22,148 bases of DNA from an uncultured Eubacteriales bacterium (GCA_902492015.1 CABUJR010000021.1:1-22148), one strand, 5' to 3'. Shown: positions 6,699 through 14,584, numbered from the stretch's first letter. Notes: generated by a model from the sequence alone, not told the origin. Made by a program: numbers and translations.

Positions 6699-7058
6699 TT
6701 ATTCTACTTTAGCACCAAAAGGAGCTAAAGCCAATTTTGCTATTTTAAAAAATTGTAATCCAAATGGTATTCCAACTATAGTTATACACCATAAACATCC
6801 AAATATTGCGTTTTCTATTGCCATTGGTATCCCAAAAAATATAATCCATATTATATTAGCAATTAAAGATGGTATCCCTCCTCCATATTCAACTTCTTTT
6901 CCAAATGGAGCAAAAGATAAACTTGCAAATTTAAAACATTGTTTTCCATAAGGAATTCCAATTATTGTTATACACCATATAATTCCTGATAAACACCATG
7001 AAATTCCACTAAAAAAGCCTCCAAAAATAAGCCATAATATATTTCCTAAACATCCCAT
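6699..7058 (-). CDS. YccF-family small inner-membrane protein
   Basis: A 119-residue hydrophobic protein made of two similar halves. Each half ends in an xxCITIIGIPYGxQxFKxAxLxxAPFGxxVE pattern (about residues 29-57 and 91-119). This duplicated YccF domain is seen in small membrane proteins across bacteria and is of unknown function. The halves are predicted to span the membrane (LWLIFGGFFSGISWCLSGIIWCITIIGIP; IIWIIFFGIPMAIENAIFGCLWCITIVGIP). The ATG at 7058 has an AAGGAG site close upstream and a good promoter at 7097-7124, so it is probably transcribed alone. Confidence 0.9.
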   Translation of the reverse strand: MGCLGNILWLIFGGFFSGISWCLSGIIWCITIIGIPYGKQCFKFASLSFAPFGKEVEYGGGIPSLIANIIWIIFFGIPMAIENAIFGCLWCITIVGIPFGLQFFKIAKLALAPFGAKVE

Positions 7059-7096
7059 ATTTTTCTCCTTAATAGTAAAAATATATATTTGTATAG

Positions 7097-7124
7097 ATTA
7101 TATCATATTAAATTCGTTTTACAA
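7097..7124 (-). promoter_or_regulatory. Promoter of the yccF-family gene
   Basis: Minus-strand TTGTAA (7124-7119), 16-bp spacer, then TATAAT (7102-7097) preceded by TGA. The -10 is perfect. The transcript would start about 30 nt before the ATG. Confidence 0.6.
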
Positions 7125-7154
7125 CTTACATTTTTGTAATAAATCTAATTATTG

Positions 7155-9131
7155 TTATATCTCTAATACTTTATACAAAAAACTAATAGCATCTGCTTTA
7201 TCCAAACCATTATGCCCTTTTTCTTCTTCGTAATGCAATATTACTTCTATATCTTGATATCCTTTTAAACCTTTTACTTTTTCCATCTGTTCTAAAAAAG
7301 GAACTAATTGTTTTGAATTATCAGCTTTTGAACATAAGTTTACATGCAAATAAATCTTAGGAACATATTCAAATTTTTCAAAAGCTTTTATTATATTAAA
7401 TCTATATTCATAATTTAAAATATCTATAATATTATCAAAACAATACATAACTACTGTGTCTAAAGCAGGTTTTACAATCCAATGACTCAAATCTAGCTGG
7501 CTATTATCTGCAACAACTTTTGCATCTTTTAAATAAATCCCCATCATTATAGAAAGGAATCCACCTGCAGAAGTACCATATATAACTGTAGCAGACAACT
7601 TTATATTCATCTTTTCTATAAGTTTTTTTAATATTAAACTACTATTTTCTAAATAATAATTCTCATTTTTCCCTATTCCCCAGCCAGCAGAAAGTCCATT
7701 TATATATAAAGTTGGATCCATACAAAAAATACTAGAGGTTTTCAGTTCTTTTGCAAAACTATGTCTTTGGAAAACAGGAAATTTTACATTTCCTCCAGCT
7801 ACAGCACCATTATTGAATACTATTAGTTTATCACATTCTAATTTTCTATTAATTAAAAATTCATATTTTACTTTTTCTTTTGTAACTTCCAATATATACA
7901 GTAAATTATTTTTTATTTCATAATTTTCTAATTCATCATATTTTATTTGTTCTGTTGGGTATGAAAGTTTTCTTAAATTTGATTTTTGTGCAGCCTTTTT
8001 TATTGTATCTTCAATTACTACTATTGTTTCATTTAATTCTTTTTCTAAACTAAAATCTTCCCCGATATTAAATTTTGGTTTTTCTTTTGTTTTATCATAT
8101 TCTTCCAAATAACCTAACATTACATTTGCTATCTCATATTCATCATAACCTACTAATTTTCCGCAATTATAATTTTCAATTAACTCTCTTGCAACACCTA
8201 CATCTGTTGATAATATTGGAGTATTTAAACACAAACTTTCCACTAATACTAAACTAAATCCTTCACTTAAAGAAGTTGTTACTGTTGCTATACTACTTTT
8301 TATATAAGGATACGGATTTTCTTTAAATCCTAATATTTTTACTTGTTTCTCTAAATTATTTTTATCTATATATTCTTGAAGATTTTTTCTTTCTTCACCT
8401 TCTCCTAAAATATATATCTTGAAATCCTTTCTATATTCAGATAAAATTTTTGCTGCTTTAAGTAATAATATCTGATTTTTGTTTTCATCTAATCTACCCA
8501 TAATAGAAAAAATTGGACAATCTGGTATATTTATTTTTTCCTTGCTTAATTCTAAGATTTTTTCTTTATCAATCGAATTTGAAATTTTATATACATTTTC
8601 ATTAATATTAAAATTGTCACTTAAAGCTTGTTTTACCTTGTCTGATATAACAACAATATTATCAGCTAATTTAAAAACATTATTCTGCATATCATATTCA
8701 TTTTTTAAATTTGCATATTCTACAGTAACAGTATTATATCCTTTATAATCTAATTCTTTTAAATCTCCTCTTATCCAAACAATTTTAGGAGTATCTGATA
8801 TATAAGATGCAAAATATGATGGCGCATTATGATTACAAGCTATAATGCAATCATATTTTTCTTTTATCATTTTATTAAACAAACTTGGTGTTGCTAAAAT
8901 CTTATAATAATTATTTAATTCTTTTTCTTCATCAAAATCTTTTTTTGTATAATCAATTAAAGATTCTAATATTTTAATTTTTTCACTAAATATCTTATTA
9001 TTGGAGTTTTTGAATAATGGTAATATTGTAATATCATATTTTTCTGTCATTTTATTTAATACATCTGCCATCGATTTTTCTGTTCCATATCCAAAAGATA
9101 TGCTCCAAGTTATAAATAATAATTTTTTCAT
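7155..9131 (-). CDS. GT4-type glycosyltransferase fused to an alpha/beta-hydrolase-like domain
   Basis: A 658-residue two-domain protein. Residues about 1-385 form a GT-B glycosyltransferase of the GT4 group: an N-terminal sugar-acceptor half (KKLLFITWSISFGYGTEKSM), then the nucleotide-sugar half with FSIMGRLDENKNQ and the E-x7-E motif (E290-E298 in EGFSLVLVE). Residues about 400-658 look like a serine hydrolase: nucleophile elbow GTSAGG with S521, and a late histidine, H640, in KGHNGL. The second domain might be an acyltransferase or esterase acting on the glycan, somewhat like Asp2 proteins of glycosylated-adhesin systems, but this is a guess. The ATG at 9131 is preferred over the GTG at 9140, because the GTG is part of the ribosome binding site AGAGGTG. 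The gene follows a terminator hairpin that also covers this site. Confidence 0.8.
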   Translation of the reverse strand: MKKLLFITWSISFGYGTEKSMADVLNKMTEKYDITILPLFKNSNNKIFSEKIKILESLIDYTKKDFDEEKELNNYYKILATPSLFNKMIKEKYDCIIACNHNAPSYFASYISDTPKIVWIRGDLKELDYKGYNTVTVEYANLKNEYDMQNNVFKLADNIVVISDKVKQALSDNFNINENVYKISNSIDKEKILELSKEKINIPDCPIFSIMGRLDENKNQILLLKAAKILSEYRKDFKIYILGEGEERKNLQEYIDKNNLEKQVKILGFKENPYPYIKSSIATVTTSLSEGFSLVLVESLCLNTPILSTDVGVARELIENYNCGKLVGYDEYEIANVMLGYLEEYDKTKEKPKFNIGEDFSLEKELNETIVVIEDTIKKAAQKSNLRKLSYPTEQIKYDELENYEIKNNLLYILEVTKEKVKYEFLINRKLECDKLIVFNNGAVAGGNVKFPVFQRHSFAKELKTSSIFCMDPTLYINGLSAGWGIGKNENYYLENSSLILKKLIEKMNIKLSATVIYGTSAGGFLSIMMGIYLKDAKVVADNSQLDLSHWIVKPALDTVVMYCFDNIIDILNYEYRFNIIKAFEKFEYVPKIYLHVNLCSKADNSKQLVPFLEQMEKVKGLKGYQDIEVILHYEEEKGHNGLDKADAISFLYKVLEI

Positions 9132-9176
9132 AAAAAACACCTCTTACTATATTATGTAAATATAATAAGAGGTGTT
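9132..9176 (-). terminator. Terminator hairpin that also covers the next gene's ribosome binding site
   Basis: AACACCTCTTA (9136-9146) and TAAGAGGTGTT (9166-9176) are perfect 11-bp arms, extended by 5 further pairs around a 7-nt loop (9153-9159). On the minus strand the stem runs into T6 (9137-9132), immediately followed by the ATG of the glycosyltransferase gene. It ends the histidine-kinase operon. The same 3' arm holds AGAGGTG, the glycosyltransferase ribosome binding site. Confidence 0.8.
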
Positions 9177-9238
9177 ATTATTGATAATTAATATATACTT
9201 TTAATTATTTATTTCTAATAAGCATTATTTATAGTGAT

Positions 9239-10120
9239 TTAAAATTTTAAAGCAATATCTAATTCGTTATTATCATAACTTGCATCAATTTCGCCACCAT
9301 TTAGCTCAACTAGTTGTTTAGCTATTGATAAACCAATACCTGTAGATTTTTTTCCGTTTTCTACTGTATAGTATCTATCAAAAATTTTTTCTAAATCAAT
9401 TAAATTCACATTACTTGTTTTATTTGAAAAATGAACTATACCAGAATCATCTAAAGTTATTTTAAAATTATCTTCACTATATTTAATTGCATTTGAAATA
9501 ATATTTTCAAAAATTCTTTTTATCATATTTAAATCTACATTCTTAATTATCTTTTTATTTGTTATATAAATATCAGGAATTATATTATTTTTAGTAAACA
9601 AATCATAAAAACTACATATTACTTCTTCAAGCAGATTGTTTAAGCAAACATCGGATTTATTAAGTTCATTAAAGGAATCTAAACTTTTGGAAAAGTCAAA
9701 TAATTGCTCTGTTAAATTCGTTAAGTCTTTTGCTTTTATTTCTATATATTTTAAATATTCTTTTTGTTTCTCTGTTAAATTTTTATAATCTAGTAATTCA
9801 AGATATCCTCTTATTGCTGTAAGTGGTGTTCTTAAATCATGTGAAATATTTGTAATTGATTTTTTTAATTCTTGATTTCCTTGATTATATTCAATTTCTA
9901 ACTTTCTAATTTTTCTTAAATTTTTATTTATAGTACGAGATAAATTCTTTATATCTGTATCATTTGAAAAATTTGTAATTAATGAATTAGTATCTGATTC
10001 TATTATAAAATTAAATTCTTTTTCAATATCTCTAATAGATTTTTTTATAACAAAAATTTTAATTATTAGTATAAATATAACTATAAGAAATATTATAGAA
10101 AAATAAAACCAAATACTCAT
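9239..10120 (-). CDS. Sensor histidine kinase
   Basis: A 293-residue membrane kinase with one N-terminal helix (about residues 4-25) and almost no extracytoplasmic part, followed by a HAMP-like/coiled segment. The phosphoacceptor is H94 in SITNISHDLRTPLTAIRGYLELL. The ATPase domain shows the N box (ENIISNAIKYS) and G box (STGIGLSIAKQL). The lack of a sensor domain is typical of kinases that detect peptide antibiotics through a partner ABC transporter. It is last in an operon with its response regulator, ATPase and permease, 22 bp after the permease gene, with an AAGGAAG ribosome binding site. A terminator follows at 9132-9176. Confidence 0.92.
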   Translation of the reverse strand: MSIWFYFSIIFLIVIFILIIKIFVIKKSIRDIEKEFNFIIESDTNSLITNFSNDTDIKNLSRTINKNLRKIRKLEIEYNQGNQELKKSITNISHDLRTPLTAIRGYLELLDYKNLTEKQKEYLKYIEIKAKDLTNLTEQLFDFSKSLDSFNELNKSDVCLNNLLEEVICSFYDLFTKNNIIPDIYITNKKIIKNVDLNMIKRIFENIISNAIKYSEDNFKITLDDSGIVHFSNKTSNVNLIDLEKIFDRYYTVENGKKSTGIGLSIAKQLVELNGGEIDASYDNNELDIALKF

Positions 10121-10142
10121 ACTTTACTTCCTTTTCAAAATT

Positions 10143-10964
10143 TTAATTTAGTTCTTTTTTATCAAAAAAATATAATCCTGGAATTGTAAATATCAAAATT
10201 ACTCCCAAAGAATAAAATGGTAAAAGAAAGAAATTTGTTTCTCCACCCATAATATTAAAAGCTTGTCCAGCTGGAATTATATCCAAAATTCTTTCATATA
10301 CAACTCTTTCAGCACCTTTTAAATACCTTGAATTAGGTACTTCATTCATAATCATTTCTCCATCAACCATTTCTACACTTGTTATCATTTCAGGTGCCAT
10401 AAGCGCATTTAATATAACTGTAGCAATAATTAATAATATAATAGCTATAATTATACAGGTTATTGCACTTGTAGTTTTATTTGAAAATAACATGCTTATA
10501 AAAGTAAATATTGATGAATATGCTATACTAAAGCAAAATGTATCAAAAACAAGTAGTATAAAAAAACTTATAGACATTGATAAAGGTTCAAAAATAGGTA
10601 TTCCTACTATAGCAACAGTTATTAATGCAATTATTACAAAAAATATATTTACTAAACTTGTTATGATTAAATTTGAAAGATATATTTTAAATCTTCTATG
10701 TCCCATAATAATTTTATTCCTAAGTGTTCCATTAGAATATTCTGTTCCTAAAAAAACACTAGTAAAAATTGAACTCATTATACCTAAAAAGGTACCGAAA
10801 AAGAAAAATAATCTATCTATCTCAATTATCTCATCATATTTTTTCATGTTTGAATAATTATTATAAAGAACTAATAATACTATAAAAACAACACAAATAC
10901 ACATACTCCAAAAAAATTTATCTTTTTTTAATCTTGTAAAACCTGCATCTAATAATCTAATCAT
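10143..10964 (-). CDS. ABC transporter permease, ABC-2 type
   Basis: About 273 residues with six likely membrane helices and the ABC-2 layout: an early helix (FWSMCICVVFIVLLVLYN), the conserved post-helix-2 motif (LGTEYSNGTLRNKIIMGHRR), three central helices, a larger outside loop before the last helix (MITSVEMVDGEMIMNE...) and a final helix near the C-terminus. It is the membrane part of an exporter with the ATPase encoded just upstream. The ATG at 10964 is chosen, because the in-frame TTG further up lies inside the GGAGGTGG ribosome binding site. The start overlaps the ATPase stop by 8 nt, so translation is coupled. The family includes bacitracin- and lantibiotic-resistance transporters; the substrate here is unknown. 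Confidence 0.87.
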   Translation of the reverse strand: MIRLLDAGFTRLKKDKFFWSMCICVVFIVLLVLYNNYSNMKKYDEIIEIDRLFFFFGTFLGIMSSIFTSVFLGTEYSNGTLRNKIIMGHRRFKIYLSNLIITSLVNIFFVIIALITVAIVGIPIFEPLSMSISFFILLVFDTFCFSIAYSSIFTFISMLFSNKTTSAITCIIIAIILLIIATVILNALMAPEMITSVEMVDGEMIMNEVPNSRYLKGAERVVYERILDIIPAGQAFNIMGGETNFFLLPFYSLGVILIFTIPGLYFFDKKELN

Positions 10965-11871
10965 TTTTACCACCTCCAATTAAATTCATATAATAGTTTT
11001 CTAAAGATTCTCCTTTTTCATGTACCTCTTCTGCTATTAAATGATTTTTTGAAAGTTCACTAATAAATTTTGATAAATTAATTTTTCCATACACATTAAT
11101 TGTATTTTTATCTGATACTTCGTATGAAATATTATTAAGCTCAAAATATTTAACAAATTCTTTTGTGTCTTTTACTGTTAACTCTATCTTTTGTTCCATT
11201 TTTTTGCTTAACTCTTCAGCACTTATTTCTTTAATTATCTGTCCATTATCAATAAATCCATAATTAGTTGCAATTTTTGATAATTCATCTAGATAGTGAC
11301 TAGATATTAAAATAGTTATTTTAAATTTTTTATTTAAAGTTAAAATTAATTCTCTAATATCTATTATTCCTTGTGGGTCTAAACCATTAATTGGCTCATC
11401 TAAAATCAAAAAGTCTGGATTACTTGCTAAAGTTATTGCAATTCCCAATCTTTGTTTCATGCCTAAAGAATAATTTTTAACTTTTTTGTTTTTGGCATCT
11501 TCTAGTCCTACTAATTTAATTAATTCATCAATTTCATCAAATGATGGCATTCCAACTAATTTAAATTGTTCTATTAGATTATCTCTTGCCGACATATTTT
11601 GATAAATAGATGGTGTTTCTATTATAGCACCTATTCTTTTTCTTGTTTCAAAAATATTTTTATCTGTATTTTTTACTCCATAAATTGTATAAATCCCATT
11701 TGTAGGTTTTTGAAGTCCACAAATAACTCTTATAAGAGTAGTTTTCCCTGCTCCATTTTTTCCAATAAGTCCATATATCGCACCTTTTTCAACATGGATG
11801 TTTAAATTACTTATTGCTTTAAATTTTTTATACTTTTTTTCAAGATTTTTTGTTTCTAAAACATATTCCAT
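10957..11871 (-). CDS. ABC transporter ATP-binding protein
   Basis: A 304-residue ATPase of the drug/antibiotic-exporter type. It has Walker A GKNGAGKT (37-44), signature YSLGMKQR (about 134-141), Walker B FLILDEP (154-160), the D-loop after it (NGLDPQG) and the switch histidine H192 in SSHYLDEL. The last 80 residues form the extra C-terminal domain common in BcrA-like ATPases. The ATG at 11871 has an AAAGGAG site 9 nt upstream. The promoter region before it (11881-11950) carries 11-bp-spaced repeats that look like the target of the neighbouring response regulator, so the ATPase-permease-kinase segment is probably induced through it. Confidence 0.92.
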   Translation of the reverse strand: MEYVLETKNLEKKYKKFKAISNLNIHVEKGAIYGLIGKNGAGKTTLIRVICGLQKPTNGIYTIYGVKNTDKNIFETRKRIGAIIETPSIYQNMSARDNLIEQFKLVGMPSFDEIDELIKLVGLEDAKNKKVKNYSLGMKQRLGIAITLASNPDFLILDEPINGLDPQGIIDIRELILTLNKKFKITILISSHYLDELSKIATNYGFIDNGQIIKEISAEELSKKMEQKIELTVKDTKEFVKYFELNNISYEVSDKNTINVYGKINLSKFISELSKNHLIAEEVHEKGESLENYYMNLIGGGKND

Positions 11872-11910
11872 AATTCATTTCTCCTTTCGATATTAGTTTA
11901 ATAAAAAAAT

Positions 11911-11950
11911 ATTAAGAAAACAGTTAAGGAATTGTTAAGAAACTGTTAAG
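11911..11950 (-). promoter_or_regulatory. Direct repeats, likely response-regulator binding site
   Basis: On the plus strand GTTAAG occurs at 11923, 11934 and 11945, exactly 11 bp apart, with a degenerate fourth copy (ATTAAG) at 11911. In transcript sense these are CTTAAC repeats. An 11-bp period puts the copies on one DNA face and is the hallmark of OmpR/PhoB-family operators. The repeats fill the 82-bp gap between the response regulator stop and the ABC ATPase start, directly upstream of a T-rich stretch that could carry the -10. Confidence 0.7.
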
Positions 11951-11952
11951 AT

Positions 11953-12606
11953 TTATTCTTTCATTTTAAAACCTACTCCCCAAATAGACTCAATATATTC
12001 TAGGTCTGAATATTTTCTTATCTTTTTTCTTAAATTGCTTATATGAACTCTTAAAGAATTTTCATCACAATCTTCTGTATCTATACTTATAAGGTCAAGT
12101 AGTTTTGATTTAGTTATTATATGATTAGTATTTAATAAAAGTTGTTTTAAAATAGCATATTCTGTTTTAGTAAGTCCTACTTTTGAATTAGAAACATATA
12201 AAGTATGATTATCATTTAATAATCTTAAGTCTTTATAAGATAATTCACTTTCTCTTGTATTATTGCGAAGCTGAACTTTAATTCTTGCAAGTAATTCTTC
12301 TTTTTCAAATGGCTTTGTTATATAATCGTTTGCTCCATTTAATAAACAATTTACTTTATCTGCTAAAGCTGATTTCGCACTTAACACAATTATTGGAATA
12401 TTATTAATATTTTTTAATATCTCTTCACCATTTAGTCCTGGTAACATTAAATCTAATAATACTAAATCTACTGTGTTTTTTTTCAAAATTAATAGTGCTT
12501 CTGTTCCAGAATACGCATTATATATAACATACCCCTCTTGTTTTAACATCTCTTCTAGTATATTATGAATACTTATATCATCTTCAACAATTAATATTTT
12601 AAACAT
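11953..12606 (-). CDS. OmpR-family response regulator
   Basis: A 217-residue regulator. The receiver domain (1-115) has the acidic pair D9-D10 with E8 (VEDD), phosphoacceptor D52 (LLDLMLPG) and K98 (ITKPF). The C-terminal winged helix (about 125-217) has the recognition-helix region DENSLRVHISNLRKKI and the terminal wing IWGVGFKM. The ATG at 12606 is preferred over the in-frame GTG at 12618, because the latter overlaps the GGAGG ribosome binding site. The start overlaps the stop of the alkyltransferase-like gene (TAATG), so the two are co-translated. It is the likely partner of the kinase encoded three genes downstream and the likely binder of the 11-bp repeats after its own stop codon. Confidence 0.92.
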   Translation of the reverse strand: MFKILIVEDDISIHNILEEMLKQEGYVIYNAYSGTEALLILKKNTVDLVLLDLMLPGLNGEEILKNINNIPIIVLSAKSALADKVNCLLNGANDYITKPFEKEELLARIKVQLRNNTRESELSYKDLRLLNDNHTLYVSNSKVGLTKTEYAILKQLLLNTNHIITKSKLLDLISIDTEDCDENSLRVHISNLRKKIRKYSDLEYIESIWGVGFKMKE

Positions 12607-12914
12607 TATATCCTCCACTTATACACTTTTAAATCAACATGATTATCATCTTTAAAAATTACACCCTCATTTTCTAATAATGCTTTCTGGCTATCAAAAT
12701 TGAGAGCTATCCTTCCATTACAATTTACAACTCTATGACACGGATATTTTCCAAAATATTCTGACATACTCAATATTTTTCCTACTAAACGAGAATTTTT
12801 TGGTTTCCCTGCTAAATCTGCTATTTGTCCATAAGTTGCAACTTTTCCTTCAGGAATTTCTTCTACAATAGAAAGGATTAAAAATATAAGTTTTTCATTT
12901 AATATTTTACTCAT
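12606..12914 (-). CDS. Methylated-DNA--cysteine methyltransferase-like protein, single domain
   Basis: A 102-residue protein equal to the C-terminal DNA-binding domain of Ogt/MGMT. The helix-turn-helix part is EIPEGKVATYGQIADLAGKPKNSRLVGKIL, and the active-site loop is PCHRVV with the alkyl-accepting cysteine kept (about C59). Alkyltransferase-like (Atl) proteins of the same length normally carry tryptophan here (PWHR), so this one may still transfer alkyl groups. The N-terminal domain of full-length Ogt is absent, as in other short family members. The ATG at 12914 is preferred to the one at 12929, because GGAG lies 9 nt before it. It is the first gene of the two-component/ABC operon and overlaps the regulator gene by one base; the functional link is unclear. 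Confidence 0.83.
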   Translation of the reverse strand: MSKILNEKLIFLILSIVEEIPEGKVATYGQIADLAGKPKNSRLVGKILSMSEYFGKYPCHRVVNCNGRIALNFDSQKALLENEGVIFKDDNHVDLKVYKWRI

Positions 12915-12950
12915 TAAAACATTCTCCATTTTTTATAAAATTAAATTCTA

Positions 12951-13727
12951 TTAACCTAATGCAACATCTAAAATCATCATAATTACAAATCCTATTGCCA
13001 TTCCAATAGTTCCAATATTAGAATGTTCTCCACTTTGAGATTCTGGTATTAATTCTTCTACTACAGTATAAATCATTGCACCTGCTGCAAATGCCAAAAC
13101 AAATGGAAGAATAGGAACTACAGCATTTTTAAATAGAATTGTAATTATTACAGCTAATGGTTCTACTGCTCCAGATAAAGTTCCATATAAAAATGCTTTT
13201 GCCTTTGGAACACCTTCTGATTTTAAAGGCATCGATATAATTGCACCTTCTGGAATATTTTGTATTGCTATTCCTATTGATAAAGCTAATGCTGCACTAA
13301 TACCTATCCCTGTATTTTGTAACATTGCACCTGCTGCAATAACCCCTACAGCCATTCCTTCTGGTATATTGTGAAGTGTTACCGCAAATACCATCATTGT
13401 GGTTTTCTTCAATTTTGCCTTTATTCCTTCTGGCTTGTCATCATTCAAGTGTAAGTGAGGAATTAAGCTATCTAAAATTAATAAAAATATTATCCCAAAT
13501 AAAAATCCTATTGATGGAGCTATCCAAGCTATTCTTCCTTGTTCCTCAAGCATATCAATAGATGGTATTAATAAAGACCATACTGAAGCTGCAATCATGA
13601 CTCCAGATGCAAAACCCAATAACATTTTTTGTACTTTGTTATTCATTTTATCTTTCATAAAAAATACCATTGCAGATCCTAGAGTTGTTCCTATAAATGG
13701 CATTAATATTATTAATAAAAAATTCAT
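12951..13727 (-). CDS. ZIP-family metal transporter
   Basis: A 258-residue membrane protein of the ZIP family, which imports divalent metals such as zinc, iron or manganese. There are about eight helices. The metal-site motifs are HNIPEG (119-124) in helix 4 and QNIPEG (156-161) in helix 5, with EELIPES near the C-terminus. A histidine-containing loop (HLHLND, 91-96) lies between helices 3 and 4, as in most ZIPs. The second motif has Q where many ZupT proteins have H, a common variant in this group. The ATG at 13727 has AAAGGAG upstream. An extended -10 (TGTTATAAT, 13809-13801) gives it its own transcript. The alkyltransferase-like gene begins 36 bp after its stop, so it may read into the next operon. 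Confidence 0.9.
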   Translation of the reverse strand: MNFLLIILMPFIGTTLGSAMVFFMKDKMNNKVQKMLLGFASGVMIAASVWSLLIPSIDMLEEQGRIAWIAPSIGFLFGIIFLLILDSLIPHLHLNDDKPEGIKAKLKKTTMMVFAVTLHNIPEGMAVGVIAAGAMLQNTGIGISAALALSIGIAIQNIPEGAIISMPLKSEGVPKAKAFLYGTLSGAVEPLAVIITILFKNAVVPILPFVLAFAAGAMIYTVVEELIPESQSGEHSNIGTIGMAIGFVIMMILDVALG

Positions 13728-13800
13728 AATTTCTCCTTTTATAATAATATAATTTTATTTTTAATCTATTTTTAAATTTTATTTAAATATTTTCAAAAGC

Positions 13801-13809
13801 ATTATAACA
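13801..13809 (-). promoter_or_regulatory. Extended -10 promoter of the ZIP transporter gene
   Basis: TG-T-TATAAT on the minus strand (TG at 13809-13808, TATAAT at 13806-13801) with no good -35. The transcript would start near 13794, giving a leader of about 66 nt with no evident metal riboswitch. Confidence 0.5.
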
Positions 13810-13854
13810 TAATTAACAATTTTTAGCCATTCTAATTTTGGGTGAAACTTTTGT

Positions 13855-13923
13855 AGAACAAAAGTGGACATTATGATAATTGCAAAAGACTAAATTTTAT
13901 GCAAATGTCCACGTTTTTGTTCT
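13855..13923. repeat. Long imperfect inverted repeat of unknown role
   Basis: AGAACAAAAGTGGACATT (13855-13872) is matched by its complement at 13904-13923 with two extra bases, giving about 18 pairs around a 31-nt loop. It lies upstream of the ZIP promoter and beyond the nrdG terminator, in the 356-bp gap between those genes. No ORF or T-run belongs to it. A smaller A+T hairpin (AAATTTTAT / ATAAAATTT) follows directly. It could be a small RNA, a mobile-element remnant or an operator region. Confidence 0.6.
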
Positions 13924-13941
13924 AGTGCCAAATTTTATTTC

Positions 13942-14017
13942 ATAAAATTTGTGTACAATATTGGGCAAAGCCTTTATATAATAGGAAGTCGATAAGACTT
14001 TCTTATTATATAAAAAG
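13942..14017. repeat. Dispersed stem-loop repeat, copy 1
   Basis: Begins ATAAAATTTGTGTACAATATT and contains a stem with perfect 10-bp arms TTATATAATA (13974-13983) and TATTATATAA (14004-14013), lengthened by GGAA/TTTC-type pairing and GTC/GAC around a GATAA loop. A second copy lies at 17645-17723. It directly abuts the nrdG terminator. Confidence 0.65.
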
Positions 14018-14053
14018 AAAAACTGTATAGAATTAAAATTCTGTACAGTTTTT
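14018..14053 (-). terminator. Intrinsic terminator of nrdD-nrdG
   Basis: AAAAACTGTATAGAATT pairs with AATTCTGTACAGTTTTT over 17 positions (one U-G) with a 2-nt apex. On the minus strand it is followed by C and T5. It lies 30 bp after the nrdG stop. T-runs on both strands could also let it stop plus-strand transcripts. Confidence 0.85.
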
Positions 14054-14083
14054 AATAAAACAGTTTATAATAAAGTTCTTAAA

Positions 14084-14572
14084 TTATAAAGTAACTACGT
14101 GATTTTGTCTTAAACTATTTTGCACATCTATTACTCTTTGATTTTCTGAACCTTTCCATGCTAACTTTGGATTGCTTAGTTCGTCCATATACTGTCCATC
14201 TACTAAAACATCTAAATAATTTAAAACTTCTTTTCCTTTTAAGTCTTGATCAAACTTAAATCCAGACCAAGCCCATAAATTCTTATTTGGATATTTTTCT
14301 TTAAATGCTTTAGCAAGTTTTGTTGTTCCATCTATATTTTTGGGATGCATTGGTTCGCCTCCTAAGATAGAAAGTCCTTCTACATTTTCATTTTCGCATA
14401 AATCTAAAACTTTCTTAATAGTTTCATCTGTAAAATCTTTTCCGCAGTTAAAATCATGTGTTTCAGGATTAAAACAATTTTTACAATTAAAACTGCAACC
14501 TTGCATAAATATAGAAACTCTAACTCCTGGTCCATTTGAAATATCCATTTTTCTTATTTTATTATATTTCAT
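14084..14572 (-). CDS. nrdG: Anaerobic ribonucleotide reductase activating protein
   Basis: A 162-residue radical-SAM enzyme that installs the glycyl radical on NrdD under anaerobic conditions. The [4Fe-4S]-binding CxxxCxxC is C26, C30 and C33 (GCSFNCKNC). The SAM-contacting GGEP (LGGEPMHPKN) follows, and GPGVRVSIFMQGC is the typical N-terminal approach. Length matches NrdG (about 155-175). It begins 12 nt after the nrdD stop with a GGAG ribosome binding site and is followed by a strong terminator, so the pair forms a closed operon. Identification is secure. Confidence 0.96.
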   Translation of the reverse strand: MKYNKIRKMDISNGPGVRVSIFMQGCSFNCKNCFNPETHDFNCGKDFTDETIKKVLDLCENENVEGLSILGGEPMHPKNIDGTTKLAKAFKEKYPNKNLWAWSGFKFDQDLKGKEVLNYLDVLVDGQYMDELSNPKLAWKGSENQRVIDVQNSLRQNHVVTL

Positions 14573-14584
14573 AATTAATCTCCT

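Noticed and set aside
13728..14083. Metal riboswitch or transposon in the gap before the ZIP gene
   Set aside because: No known manganese or nickel-cobalt riboswitch core is visible, the inverted repeats lie upstream of the likely promoter, and there is no transposase ORF. They are recorded only as unexplained repeats.
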